Positions 7,238-13,512 of a stretch of DNA of 23,577 nt are shown one piece after another (the first letter of the stretch is position 1; every line of letters begins with the position of its first letter). This DNA comes from Ruminococcaceae bacterium UBA5891 (GTDB taxonomy: Bacteria; Bacillota; Clostridia; Oscillospirales; Acutalibacteraceae), in the NCBI GenBank assembly GCA_002431945.1, contig DJET01000082.1:29232-52808 (forward strand). Reading direction: 5' to 3'. The notes under the pieces are model-generated. The model saw nothing but the letters and a program-made list of their open reading frames with translations. It had not been told where the DNA came from and made no database searches. The position numbers were made by a program, and so were the translations under genes.

Positions 7238-7576
7238 ATGGAAAACAAAAGTAAAACAAATGAAAAATTAGCGCACGAAATATGCCGTTATTTAACCGAG
7301 CATATGGAAAGCCGGATAACTATACAAATGCTTTCCGATCGCTTTCACGTTTCGGGTACGGGTATTAAATGCGCCTTTAAGTCGGTTTACGGCGAATCGG
7401 TTTATGCGTATATCAGAAAGCAAAAAATGCTTTCCGCCGCAAAAGAGCTTAAAACAACCGATAAAAGCGTGCTTGAAATTGCAGGCAGCTACGGCTATGA
7501 TAACGGTTCTAAATTTGCCAAGGCGTTTCGCGACTGTGTGGGTATGTCTCCGCTTGCATATCGAAAAAACGGGTAA
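7238..7576 (+). CDS. AraC-family DNA-binding protein, HTH only
   Basis: At 112 residues the protein is just the AraC/XylS DNA-binding domain with two helix-turn-helix motifs. The first is around ITIQMLSDRFHVSGTGIKCAFKSVYG. The second ends in the family signature IAGSYGYDNGSKFAKAFRDCVGMSPLAYRK. There is no sensing or dimerisation domain, unlike most AraC regulators of about 290 residues. It begins four bases after the HMA gene with almost no Shine-Dalgarno sequence, so translation is probably coupled. Position suggests a local regulator of the metal cluster; that is inference. Confidence 0.88.
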   Translation: MENKSKTNEKLAHEICRYLTEHMESRITIQMLSDRFHVSGTGIKCAFKSVYGESVYAYIRKQKMLSAAKELKTTDKSVLEIAGSYGYDNGSKFAKAFRDCVGMSPLAYRKNG

Positions 7577-7656
7577 TTTGTCTAAATGGAGCAGAAAATG
7601 CAATTCCGTAAACATATAATTATCAATAAACAATAATGTACGGAGGTATTACCGAT

Positions 7657-7923
7657 ATGTCATGGGGTAAATTAGGTTTGTTTGCAGGCGGCGTGCTTTT
7701 CGGAACGGCAGGGCTTAAAATACTGTCAAGCAAGGACGCTAAAAAGGTTTATACTCATACTACTGCCGCGGCTTTGCGCGCTAAGGAATGTGTAATGACC
7801 GCTGCTACTGCTATTAAAGAAAATGCCGACGATATTCTTGCAGACGCTAAAAAAATCAACGAAGACCGTGCGGTTGCCGCTGAGGAAATCGAGGATAGTT
7901 CCGATAAAGCTTCGGAAGAATAG
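7657..7923 (+). CDS. DUF6110-type small membrane protein, candidate FezA-like
   Basis: The 88-residue protein has an N-terminal hydrophobic segment at about residues 4-24 with glycine spacing (GLFAGGVLFGTAGLKIL). A conserved stretch SSKDAKKVYTHTTAAALRAKE follows, then a long acidic, Ala-rich helix (ADDILADAKKINEDRAV and onward). I recognise this as the DUF6110 pattern of gut Firmicutes. The start at 7657 is set by GGAGGT at 7642-7647; an in-frame ATG 21 bases earlier lies upstream of that site and is rejected. The gene precedes a P1B-6-like ATPase. In Clostridioides difficile a small membrane protein, FezA, acts with such an ATPase, FezB, in making ferrosomes. Equating this protein with FezA rests on context and size, not on a measured match. 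Confidence 0.78.
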   Translation: MSWGKLGLFAGGVLFGTAGLKILSSKDAKKVYTHTTAAALRAKECVMTAATAIKENADDILADAKKINEDRAVAAEEIEDSSDKASEE

Positions 7924-7928
7924 AAAAG

Positions 7929-7960
7929 AAAACCGCCGGAAGTTTTTCCGGCGGTTTTTT
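7929..7960 (+). terminator. Strong intrinsic terminator between the DUF6110 gene and the P-type ATPase
   Basis: A 12-bp perfect stem (7929-7940 with 7947-7958), a six-base loop and a T-run through 7960 make a textbook terminator. It begins five bases after the upstream stop and ends 16 bases before the ATPase start. There is no room for a promoter between them, so the ATPase must be made by read-through or from a promoter farther upstream. Confidence 0.85.
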
Positions 7961-7976
7961 AATCGAGGTATGCTGT

Positions 7977-10043
7977 ATGAGATGTGTAATTATGCACGAA
8001 ACGCGCGGCAGAATGCGCGTTCACATTAAAAAAAGCAGAATGACGCTTAACGAAGCCGATATACTTGAATATTATCTGCGCGCGGTAAACGGAGTTAACG
8101 AGGTTAAGGTATACGACCGTACCTGCGACGCGGTAATTGTATTTGAAAGCGGCAGGGAAAGCGTTATAGCGGCGCTTGCACGCTTTTCGTTCAGCGATAC
8201 GGCTGCCGAAACGTTGGTTCCCGAACATACGGGCAGGCAGCTTAACCGTGAATTTGAGGATAAGCTGTTTTTTACCGCGGTTGGCAGAGCTTTAAAATCG
8301 CTGTTTTTGCCTATGTCGGTGCGAAGTATTCTTGCGGTATTTTATGCCGCAAAATATATTAAGCATGGTATTAAATGCCTTATAAGGGGAAAAATCGAGG
8401 TTCCCGTGCTTGACGCAACGGCAATTTCGGTCTCGCTTTTGCGCGGCGATTTTAAAACCGCGTCTTCAATTATGTTTATGCTTAAATTGGGCGAAATACT
8501 TGACGATTGGACCCACCGCAAATCGGTTGACGATTTAGCGCGTACAATGTCCCTCGGCGTAGATAAGGTATGGCTTAAAAACGGGGAACAGGAAATACTT
8601 GTACCCGTAAAGGAAATTGCCGTGGGCGACGAAATAGTTGTAAGAACAGGCAATATGATTCCGCTTGACGGCAGGGTTATTTCCGGGGAAATGACGGTCA
8701 ATCAAGCCTCAATGACCGGCGAATCCGCCGCCGTGCCGAAAAAACAGGGCGGTATTGTGTATGCCGGAACGGTTGTGGAGGACGGCGAGTGCGTTATACG
8801 GGTTGAGAAGGGCGCAGGCGGCGGAAGGTACGACCGTATTGTTAAAATGATAGAGGAATCCGAAAAGCTTAAATCCGATACCGAGGATAAGGCTTCTCAC
8901 CTTGCGGATAAATTGGTTCCGCTGAGCCTCGGCGCTACCGCTCTTACATATTTAATAACTAAAAATCCCTTAAAAGCGCTTGCAATTTTAATGGTGGATT
9001 TTTCCTGCGCTTTAAAGCTTTCTATGCCGGTTGCGGTGCTTTCGGCTATGAAAGAGGGCAGCAGCCTTAACATTTCGTTTAAGGGCGGTAAATTTATTGA
9101 AGCCGTTGCCGAGGCGGATACAATAGTTTTCGATAAAACGGGCACGCTTACAAAGGCTACGCCGCGCGTTGCACGCATTGTTACCTTCGGCGGAGGGGAC
9201 GAGACCTCTGTTTTGCGCATAGCCGCCTGTCTTGAGGAGCATTATCCGCACTCTATTGCAAACGCCGTTGTGAAAGAGGCAAGTGATAGGGGAATAAGCC
9301 ACGAGGAATGCCATTCAAAGGTTGAATATGTTGTTGCACACGGCATTATAGGCATTGTAGACGGTGAACGCGTGGTTATAGGCAGTCATCATTTTGTGTT
9401 TGAAGACGAGGGCTGCACCGTACCCGATAAAGAGCTTTTCAATTCTCTGCCGGACGAATATTCCCACCTGTATATGGGTATAGGCGGCTCGATGGCGGCA
9501 GTTATATGCATTGAAGACCCGATAAGGGAGGAAGCCCCCGAAGTTATAAAAGCGCTTTATAACGAAGGCTTTAAGCATATTGTTATGATGACGGGCGACA
9601 GCGAACGCACCGCAAGGTCGGTTGCCGATAAGCTCGGCATTAAAGAATATTATTCCGAGGTTTTGCCCGAAGATAAGGCGGCGTTTGTAAAACAGGCTCA
9701 TAAAAACGGCAGCCGTGTTGTAATGATAGGGGACGGCGTTAACGACGCGCCCGCTCTTTCCGAGGCGGATGCAGGTGTTGCGGTAAATTCGGGTGCCGCG
9801 ATAACTAAAGAAATTGCCGATATTACCGTAACGGGCGATGATCTTTACTCTCTTGTTACTATGAAACGCCTTGCCGATAACCTTATGCGGCGTATACACG
9901 GAAATTACCGATTTATAATGTCGTTCAATACGGCGCTTATAGTTTTGGGCGTTGCGGGCGTTTTGCCTGCCTCAACCTCGGCTTTGCTGCATAATACGTC
10001 TACTCTTGCAATCAGCCTTAAAAGTATGACAAATTTGCTGTAA
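7977..10043 (+). CDS. fezB: P1B-type metal ATPase with SCA motif, FezB-like (P1B-6)
   Basis: This 688-residue ATPase has the full catalytic set: TGES at 247-250, the phosphorylated Asp386 in DKTGT, the nucleotide-domain motif HYPHS at 422-426 in place of the plain HP motif, and GDGVNDAP at 585-592. The membrane metal site is not CPC. The aligned segment reads FSCALKLSMP at 342-351, i.e. Ser343-Cys344-Ala345, the motif I associate with the P1B-6 subgroup that includes ferrosome protein FezB. The N-terminal 70 residues look like a degenerate HMA domain: RGRMRVHI is present but no CxxC. GAGGT at 7965-7969 sets the start. P-type ATPases pump metal away from the cytosol; in ferrosomes, into internal vesicles. 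Iron as cargo is inferred from the motif and neighbourhood. A Mn or Fe exporter at the cell membrane is the main alternative. P1B ATPase is firm, FezB less so. Confidence 0.85.
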   Translation: MRCVIMHETRGRMRVHIKKSRMTLNEADILEYYLRAVNGVNEVKVYDRTCDAVIVFESGRESVIAALARFSFSDTAAETLVPEHTGRQLNREFEDKLFFTAVGRALKSLFLPMSVRSILAVFYAAKYIKHGIKCLIRGKIEVPVLDATAISVSLLRGDFKTASSIMFMLKLGEILDDWTHRKSVDDLARTMSLGVDKVWLKNGEQEILVPVKEIAVGDEIVVRTGNMIPLDGRVISGEMTVNQASMTGESAAVPKKQGGIVYAGTVVEDGECVIRVEKGAGGGRYDRIVKMIEESEKLKSDTEDKASHLADKLVPLSLGATALTYLITKNPLKALAILMVDFSCALKLSMPVAVLSAMKEGSSLNISFKGGKFIEAVAEADTIVFDKTGTLTKATPRVARIVTFGGGDETSVLRIAACLEEHYPHSIANAVVKEASDRGISHEECHSKVEYVVAHGIIGIVDGERVVIGSHHFVFEDEGCTVPDKELFNSLPDEYSHLYMGIGGSMAAVICIEDPIREEAPEVIKALYNEGFKHIVMMTGDSERTARSVADKLGIKEYYSEVLPEDKAAFVKQAHKNGSRVVMIGDGVNDAPALSEADAGVAVNSGAAITKEIADITVTGDDLYSLVTMKRLADNLMRRIHGNYRFIMSFNTALIVLGVAGVLPASTSALLHNTSTLAISLKSMTNLL

Positions 10044-10058
10044 TTCGGTCTTTTCGGA

Positions 10059-10100
10059 GCCTTTTCCTTTCCGTTCGGAGCGGAAAAGGCTTATTTTATT
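10059..10100 (+). terminator. Terminator after the P-type ATPase
   Basis: A 9-bp stem (10059-10067 with 10082-10090) can extend inward through TCCG/CGGA (10070-10073 with 10076-10079). The T-rich stretch TTATTTTATT follows. It begins 15 bases after the ATPase stop. A second small inverted repeat, AAATGCC/GGCATTT (10118-10124 with 10129-10135), lies further on. Confidence 0.7.
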
Positions 10101-10146
10101 TGCTAATATATAGTTGGAAATGCCTTAGGGCATTTAAATTTTGAAG

Positions 10147-10170
10147 TTTAGTTAGCATATGCTAACTAAA
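10147..10170. promoter_or_regulatory. Operator copy 7, perfect 24-bp palindrome
   Basis: The core GTTAG-CATATG-CTAAC (10151-10166) is perfectly symmetrical and extends by four bases on each side (TTTA and TAAA) to a flawless 24-bp palindrome. It lies just before the AAGGGAG ribosome binding site of the DUF2325 gene. It is the best copy of the motif in the window. The matching promoter boxes are not clear to me. Confidence 0.75.
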
Positions 10171-10186
10171 AGAAAGGGAGCTTGCC

Positions 10187-10489
10187 GTGAGCGTTGTAAT
10201 AGTAGGCGGTAACGAATGTATGGAAAGAAGATATAAGGAGCTTTGCCGTGAATATTCCTGCAAAGCCAAGGTATACACAAAAATGAACGGCAGTATGAAA
10301 AATATCGGAACTCCGGATCTGTTAGTGCTTTTTACAAGCACGATGTCGCATAAAATGCTGCGTTCGGTTATAAGTGAAACAAAGGGGCAGAATATAAAGG
10401 TGGCGCATTGCCATACAAGCAGTATGTCGGCACTTAAAAATGTGCTTGATATACATACAAGGGAGAAAACTCAATGTCCTATGAGCTGA
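10187..10489 (+). CDS. DUF2325 domain protein
   Basis: The 100-residue protein matches the DUF2325 pattern. It has a VVIVGGNECMERRYKELC opening, a central PDLLVLFTSTMSHKMLRSVI, then IKVAHCHTSSMSALKNVL. It looks like a small Rossmann-like fold with conserved Cys and His residues. The biochemical function is unknown. The start codon is GTG, supported by AAGGGAG six bases upstream. Its 3' end overlaps the DUF3793 gene by 16 bases, so the two are translationally linked. The perfect palindromic operator in front and the flavodoxin gene at the end of the operon suggest a role in metal limitation. Confidence 0.85.
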   Translation: MSVVIVGGNECMERRYKELCREYSCKAKVYTKMNGSMKNIGTPDLLVLFTSTMSHKMLRSVISETKGQNIKVAHCHTSSMSALKNVLDIHTREKTQCPMS

Positions 10490-11025
10490 TAATAGAACAA
10501 TGCTCGCCTACGCTTGCGGGTATAAAAACCGGCAGTCTTTTTTCGGTGCCGAACGAGGATAAAAAGGAATTTAAGGAAAATATTAAACGGTTAAACAGTG
10601 TGCTGGTTCCGCGCGGACTTCGCCTTATACCCGTAAAGCAGCTTAAAAACCGTGTGTTGATTTATCTTTACCGGCCGAATAGACTTAAACGCGATCTTGA
10701 AGATTCGCTTGCCGAAAATATACTTTTGCAAAAAAATTACCCCACGGATAACGCCGACCGCTGCGTGGCGGAGCTTATAAAGCGGCTTAAGTCCGGCGAG
10801 GATTTTCCGCATGAGGTAGGTTTGTTTTTGGGCTATCCCGCAGAGGATGTAAACGGCTTTATTAAGTACGGCGCAAAAAACGCAAAGTACAACGGCGTAT
10901 GGCGCGTTTACGGCGACTGCGAAACCGCAAAGAAAAAATTTGCGCTTTATAATAAATGTACGGGCTTATATAAAAAGGCGTACAGCAGGCACAATTCATT
11001 TAATAAGCTTATAGTAAGCTGTTAA
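10474..11025 (+). CDS. DUF3793 family protein
   Basis: The 183-residue protein shows the family's hallmarks: CSPTLAGIKTGSLFSV at the N-terminus, LIYLYRP (here RVLIYLYRPNRL), FPHEVGLFLGYPAEDVNGFI, and the terminal KCTGLYKKAYSRHNSFNKL. It is soluble, with no signal peptide. The function is not established. In gut Clostridia I associate it with flavodoxin and Feo genes, and here it sits between DUF2325 and flavodoxin. The invariant-looking residues C9, the FPHE motif and the C-terminal KCT suggest metal or cofactor contact, which is inference. The ATG has a GGGAG ribosome site inside the upstream gene. Confidence 0.85.
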   Translation: MSYELIIEQCSPTLAGIKTGSLFSVPNEDKKEFKENIKRLNSVLVPRGLRLIPVKQLKNRVLIYLYRPNRLKRDLEDSLAENILLQKNYPTDNADRCVAELIKRLKSGEDFPHEVGLFLGYPAEDVNGFIKYGAKNAKYNGVWRVYGDCETAKKKFALYNKCTGLYKKAYSRHNSFNKLIVSC

Positions 11026-11047
11026 TAAAAGAAAGAAGGAAATTTTT

Positions 11048-11470
11048 ATGAGTAAAATTGCAGTGGTTTATTGGAGCGGCACGGGTAATACCGAGGCTAT
11101 GGCGGCGGCGGTAAGCGAAGGCGCAAAAAGCAAGGGCGCCGAGGTTTCGGTTTTTACTGCGGCTGAATTCAGCGCAGATATGGCAGACAGCTTTGACGGT
11201 ATTGCTTTCGGCTGCCCGGCAATGGGGGCTGAGGTGCTTGAAGAGACCGAGTTTGAGCCGATGTTTAATTCGGTTGAAAGCAAGCTTAAGGATAAAAAGG
11301 TTGCCCTTTTCGGCTCGTACGGCTGGGGCGACGGCGAATGGATGAGAAACTGGGAAGACGTATGCCGTGCAGACGGTGCAAATCTGGTTATCGACAGCGT
11401 TATTTGTAACGACGCACCCGACGACGACGCTATAAACGCCTGCAAGGCATTGGGCGCTGCCTTAGCATAA
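11048..11470 (+). CDS. Flavodoxin (short-chain, FMN)
   Basis: This 140-residue flavodoxin carries low-potential electrons with FMN in place of ferredoxin. The phosphate-binding loop WSGTGNTEAMA is at residues 9-19. The FMN-flanking loops are FGCPAMGAEVLEE and FGSYGWGDGEWM, both standard in clostridial flavodoxins. The length is usual for the family. It follows DUF3793 after 22 bases with an AGAAAGAAGGA ribosome site and ends the operon. Flavodoxin is widely induced when iron is scarce, which agrees with the operator at 10147-10170 before the operon. Confidence 0.95.
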   Translation: MSKIAVVYWSGTGNTEAMAAAVSEGAKSKGAEVSVFTAAEFSADMADSFDGIAFGCPAMGAEVLEETEFEPMFNSVESKLKDKKVALFGSYGWGDGEWMRNWEDVCRADGANLVIDSVICNDAPDDDAINACKALGAALA

Positions 11471-11489
11471 AAACATAAAACTATAAGTA

Positions 11490-11523
11490 AAAAAGTGCGG
11501 ATCTTCCGCACTTTTTGTTTTTT
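11490..11523. terminator. Bidirectional terminator between flavodoxin and the D,D-carboxypeptidase
   Basis: A 12-bp perfect stem (11490-11501 with 11505-11516) with a three-base loop carries T-runs on both sides: TTTTTGTTTTTTTT on the plus strand and the complement of AAAAAAG on the minus strand. It can stop both convergent operons, 19 bases after the flavodoxin stop and just beyond the end of the minus-strand gene. Confidence 0.85.
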
Positions 11524-11527
11524 TATA

Positions 11528-12640
11528 TTATTGCGCAAACTGTTTATACAGCTCTATCTGACCGTGAAACGCCGGCCAACGCGAGGAATTTTTAAGAGTA
11601 ACCGCTATATAGCGGTTTTTTGTTGTGTTATTGCTTCCGAACGAGGCTATACAATATCCCGATTCGTTCACAAAACCGGTTTTGCCGCCCTCAATGGTTG
11701 CGGTTTCAGGCTCTGTGCCATACATATAATTAAAAAGCGTTGCGGACATCTGTATACCTTCGGGGTGCTGTTCGGTAGGAGATGAGGTATACTGATAGGT
11801 TGAAAGAATTTTTTTGCAAAGCGGGTTTTCAATTGCCGTTTCAAGAATTATCGCCATATCGTAAGCGCTTGTATAATGCTCCTTATCAAAAAGCCCAGTA
11901 ACATTTGTAAAATGCGTATCCTTTAAGCCCAAAGCCTTTGCCTTATCGTTCATAAGCTTTACAAAGCCCTCTTCGCTGCCGCCGAGCTTTATTGCAAGCC
12001 CGATTGCCGCGTCTGCGCCCGACGGCAGGATAGTGCCGTATAAAAGGTCGGTCATATTTATTTTTTCACCGTTTGTAAAGCCGGCAACCGTAGCCTCGGC
12101 AATATAAAGCTTATCGGTAATATCAAGCGTCATGGTAAAGGTATCTTCGTAATTTTTTATGTTTTCAGCCGCAACAAGCAGCGTCATAATCTTTGTGGTT
12201 GAAGCAGGGTACAGCCGTTCGTGCGGCGCTCTTGAAGCAACTATATTATGCGTATCAAGATTAACAATTACAGCGCCTGCCGCGTCGTTTGTATCGGGAA
12301 ATGCGGCTGTGCTTTCGGTTTCGGCGTAGGATATTTTGGGTGTTTCCGGTTCTTTTTTGGGCGCGCTGTATTTAACGCCCTGATTTTCGGCATTTTGGGG
12401 TATGGCTTTTTTAGCGGCGTTTTTGTGTACCGACACGCTTATTAAAGCAATTAACCCCGCAAGCAAAACCGCCGTTAAAATTAAAAACGGTTTTTTAATG
12501 CGTATTACCTTATAAACCCTACGGCTTTTTTGAGCCGTTTTTTCTTTTGGGGGCTTAATATGCGCTCTTTCATTCGATATTCGGTTTTCAAGCGATTTAA
12601 AATAATCGCTGTAATTTTTTTCGTCGTTATTATACGCCAT
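11528..12640 (-). CDS. Membrane-anchored D-alanyl-D-alanine carboxypeptidase (peptidase S11)
   Basis: The enzyme trims the terminal D-Ala of peptidoglycan stem peptides outside the membrane. Counting from the ATG at 12640, a basic cytoplasmic N-terminus (to about 50) is followed by one membrane helix at about 51-70, a Pro-rich linker, and the S11 domain. The nucleophile motif STTK is at 147-150, the second motif SGAD at 207-210, and KTG at 320-322 within EGGKTGFVNESGYC. The second motif is usually SGN; here Ala replaces Asn, which deserves notice. There is no C-terminal PBP5 beta-sandwich. The start uses GGAG nine bases upstream; a TTG one codon earlier is less likely. It is last in the lemA-TPM-carboxypeptidase unit. 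Confidence 0.93.
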   Translation of the reverse strand: MAYNNDEKNYSDYFKSLENRISNERAHIKPPKEKTAQKSRRVYKVIRIKKPFLILTAVLLAGLIALISVSVHKNAAKKAIPQNAENQGVKYSAPKKEPETPKISYAETESTAAFPDTNDAAGAVIVNLDTHNIVASRAPHERLYPASTTKIMTLLVAAENIKNYEDTFTMTLDITDKLYIAEATVAGFTNGEKINMTDLLYGTILPSGADAAIGLAIKLGGSEEGFVKLMNDKAKALGLKDTHFTNVTGLFDKEHYTSAYDMAIILETAIENPLCKKILSTYQYTSSPTEQHPEGIQMSATLFNYMYGTEPETATIEGGKTGFVNESGYCIASFGSNNTTKNRYIAVTLKNSSRWPAFHGQIELYKQFAQ

Positions 12641-12664
12641 CAAAACCGCTCCGTTAAAAAAGTG

Positions 12665-13501
12665 TTAAAACCCTCTGCCGGCGCCGCCTCCGCCGAATGA
12701 ACCGCCGCCGCCGGAAAATCCTCCTCCGCCGAACGAACCGCCGCCGCCGGAAAATCCTCCTCCGCCGAACGAACCGCCGCTGTGACCGCCGAAGCCTCCG
12801 CCTGAAAATCCGCCGAAGCCCCCGCCGCCGTGCGGGGGACCGCCGAACCAAAAGAAACGCCTGTGCCTGCGGCCGAATATCAATAAATAAAAGAAAACAA
12901 GCGCAAGAAGCAATATCCACGAAACCGCAACCTTGGCGGTATAAGGGTCTACCTCTGTTTCCGAATCCTCTATCGGGGTATATCCCTCCTCAGGCTCTTC
13001 GCCGTATTCAATATATACCTCGTTAATTACGGCGCGCGAAATTTCAAGCAAGCCCTTTGAAAAGTTGTTTTCCTTAAGATAGCTTAAGCCGTAATCGTCT
13101 ATAATTCTGCCTGTTTTGCTGTCGGGCAGCGCGCCCTCAAGACCGCCGCCTACGGCTATATAAATTTGCCTTTCTGCCGTTGAAAGCAAAATCACAACGC
13201 CGTTATCCTTGTCCTTTTGACCTACGCCCCATTGTCTTCCGAGGTTGAGCGCATAATCGGCAGGCTCTTCGCCGTTAAGCGATTTTACGGTAACCGTTAC
13301 CACCTGTGCGGTTGTTTTGTCGTTAAGCGCCGCCGCGCGCGAAAAAATCTCTTCCTCGTCCGCACTGTCTATAACATCGGCAAAATCGTTTACAAAAAAA
13401 CGCGATGTCGGCTCGGAATATTTATTTGCGGCAAAAACCGAAAGGGTGAATACAGCAGCGGTAAATAAAACCGCCGCCGCTTGTTTGAAAATTTTATTCA
13501 T
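12665..13501 (-). CDS. TPM domain protein (YgcG type) with Gly-rich tail
   Basis: This 278-residue secreted or membrane protein has an N-terminal signal sequence (residues 1-24, ending SVFAA). A TPM domain follows at about 35-165, with FVNDFADVIDSADEEEI, DNGVVILLSTAERQIYIAVGGGLEG and the ending NFSKGLLEI. An acidic linker and a membrane helix at about 190-210 (WILLLALVFFYLLIF) come next, then a basic patch and a tail of about 60 residues made of Gly, Phe and Ser. TPM proteins are phosphatase-like or membrane-protein quality-control factors whose true role is unsettled. They often pair with LemA, which is 11 bases upstream here. The tail is built from a 36-bp tandem DNA repeat. Confidence 0.92.
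   Translation of the reverse strand: MNKIFKQAAAVLFTAAVFTLSVFAANKYSEPTSRFFVNDFADVIDSADEEEIFSRAAALNDKTTAQVVTVTVKSLNGEEPADYALNLGRQWGVGQKDKDNGVVILLSTAERQIYIAVGGGLEGALPDSKTGRIIDDYGLSYLKENNFSKGLLEISRAVINEVYIEYGEEPEEGYTPIEDSETEVDPYTAKVAVSWILLLALVFFYLLIFGRRHRRFFWFGGPPHGGGGFGGFSGGGFGGHSGGSFGGGGFSGGGGSFGGGGFSGGGGSFGGGGAGRGF
12699..12780. repeat. 36-bp tandem repeat in the TPM protein tail
   Basis: Two perfect 36-bp units (12699-12734 and 12735-12770) and a partial third (to about 12780) code for a 12-residue Gly/Ser/Phe unit (GGGGFSGGGGSF in one register). Slippage could change the tail length without a frame change. Confidence 0.85.
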
Positions 13502-13512
13502 ATAAATTTTGA

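Noticed and set aside
7615..7631. Fur-like half-site (ATTATCA) before the DUF6110 gene, next to a TATAAT
   Set aside because: Only the right half matches a Fur box, the left half does not, and the TATAAT at 7615-7620 has no acceptable -35. A weak promoter is possible, but I cannot support it or a Fur site.
9315..9899. 194-residue reverse reading frame inside the P-type ATPase gene
   Set aside because: It is a shadow of a strongly conserved gene in another frame, with no recognisable family or ribosome site.
10093..10107. Eighth GTTAG-N6-CTAAC site near TTTGCTAAT
   Set aside because: Only the right arm is present; the left arm does not match.
12654..12920. Arginine-rich reading frame in the TPM tail region
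   Set aside because: It arises from reading the Gly-rich repeat in a different frame; repeats of RRRRF-type residues are an artefact of the DNA repeat.
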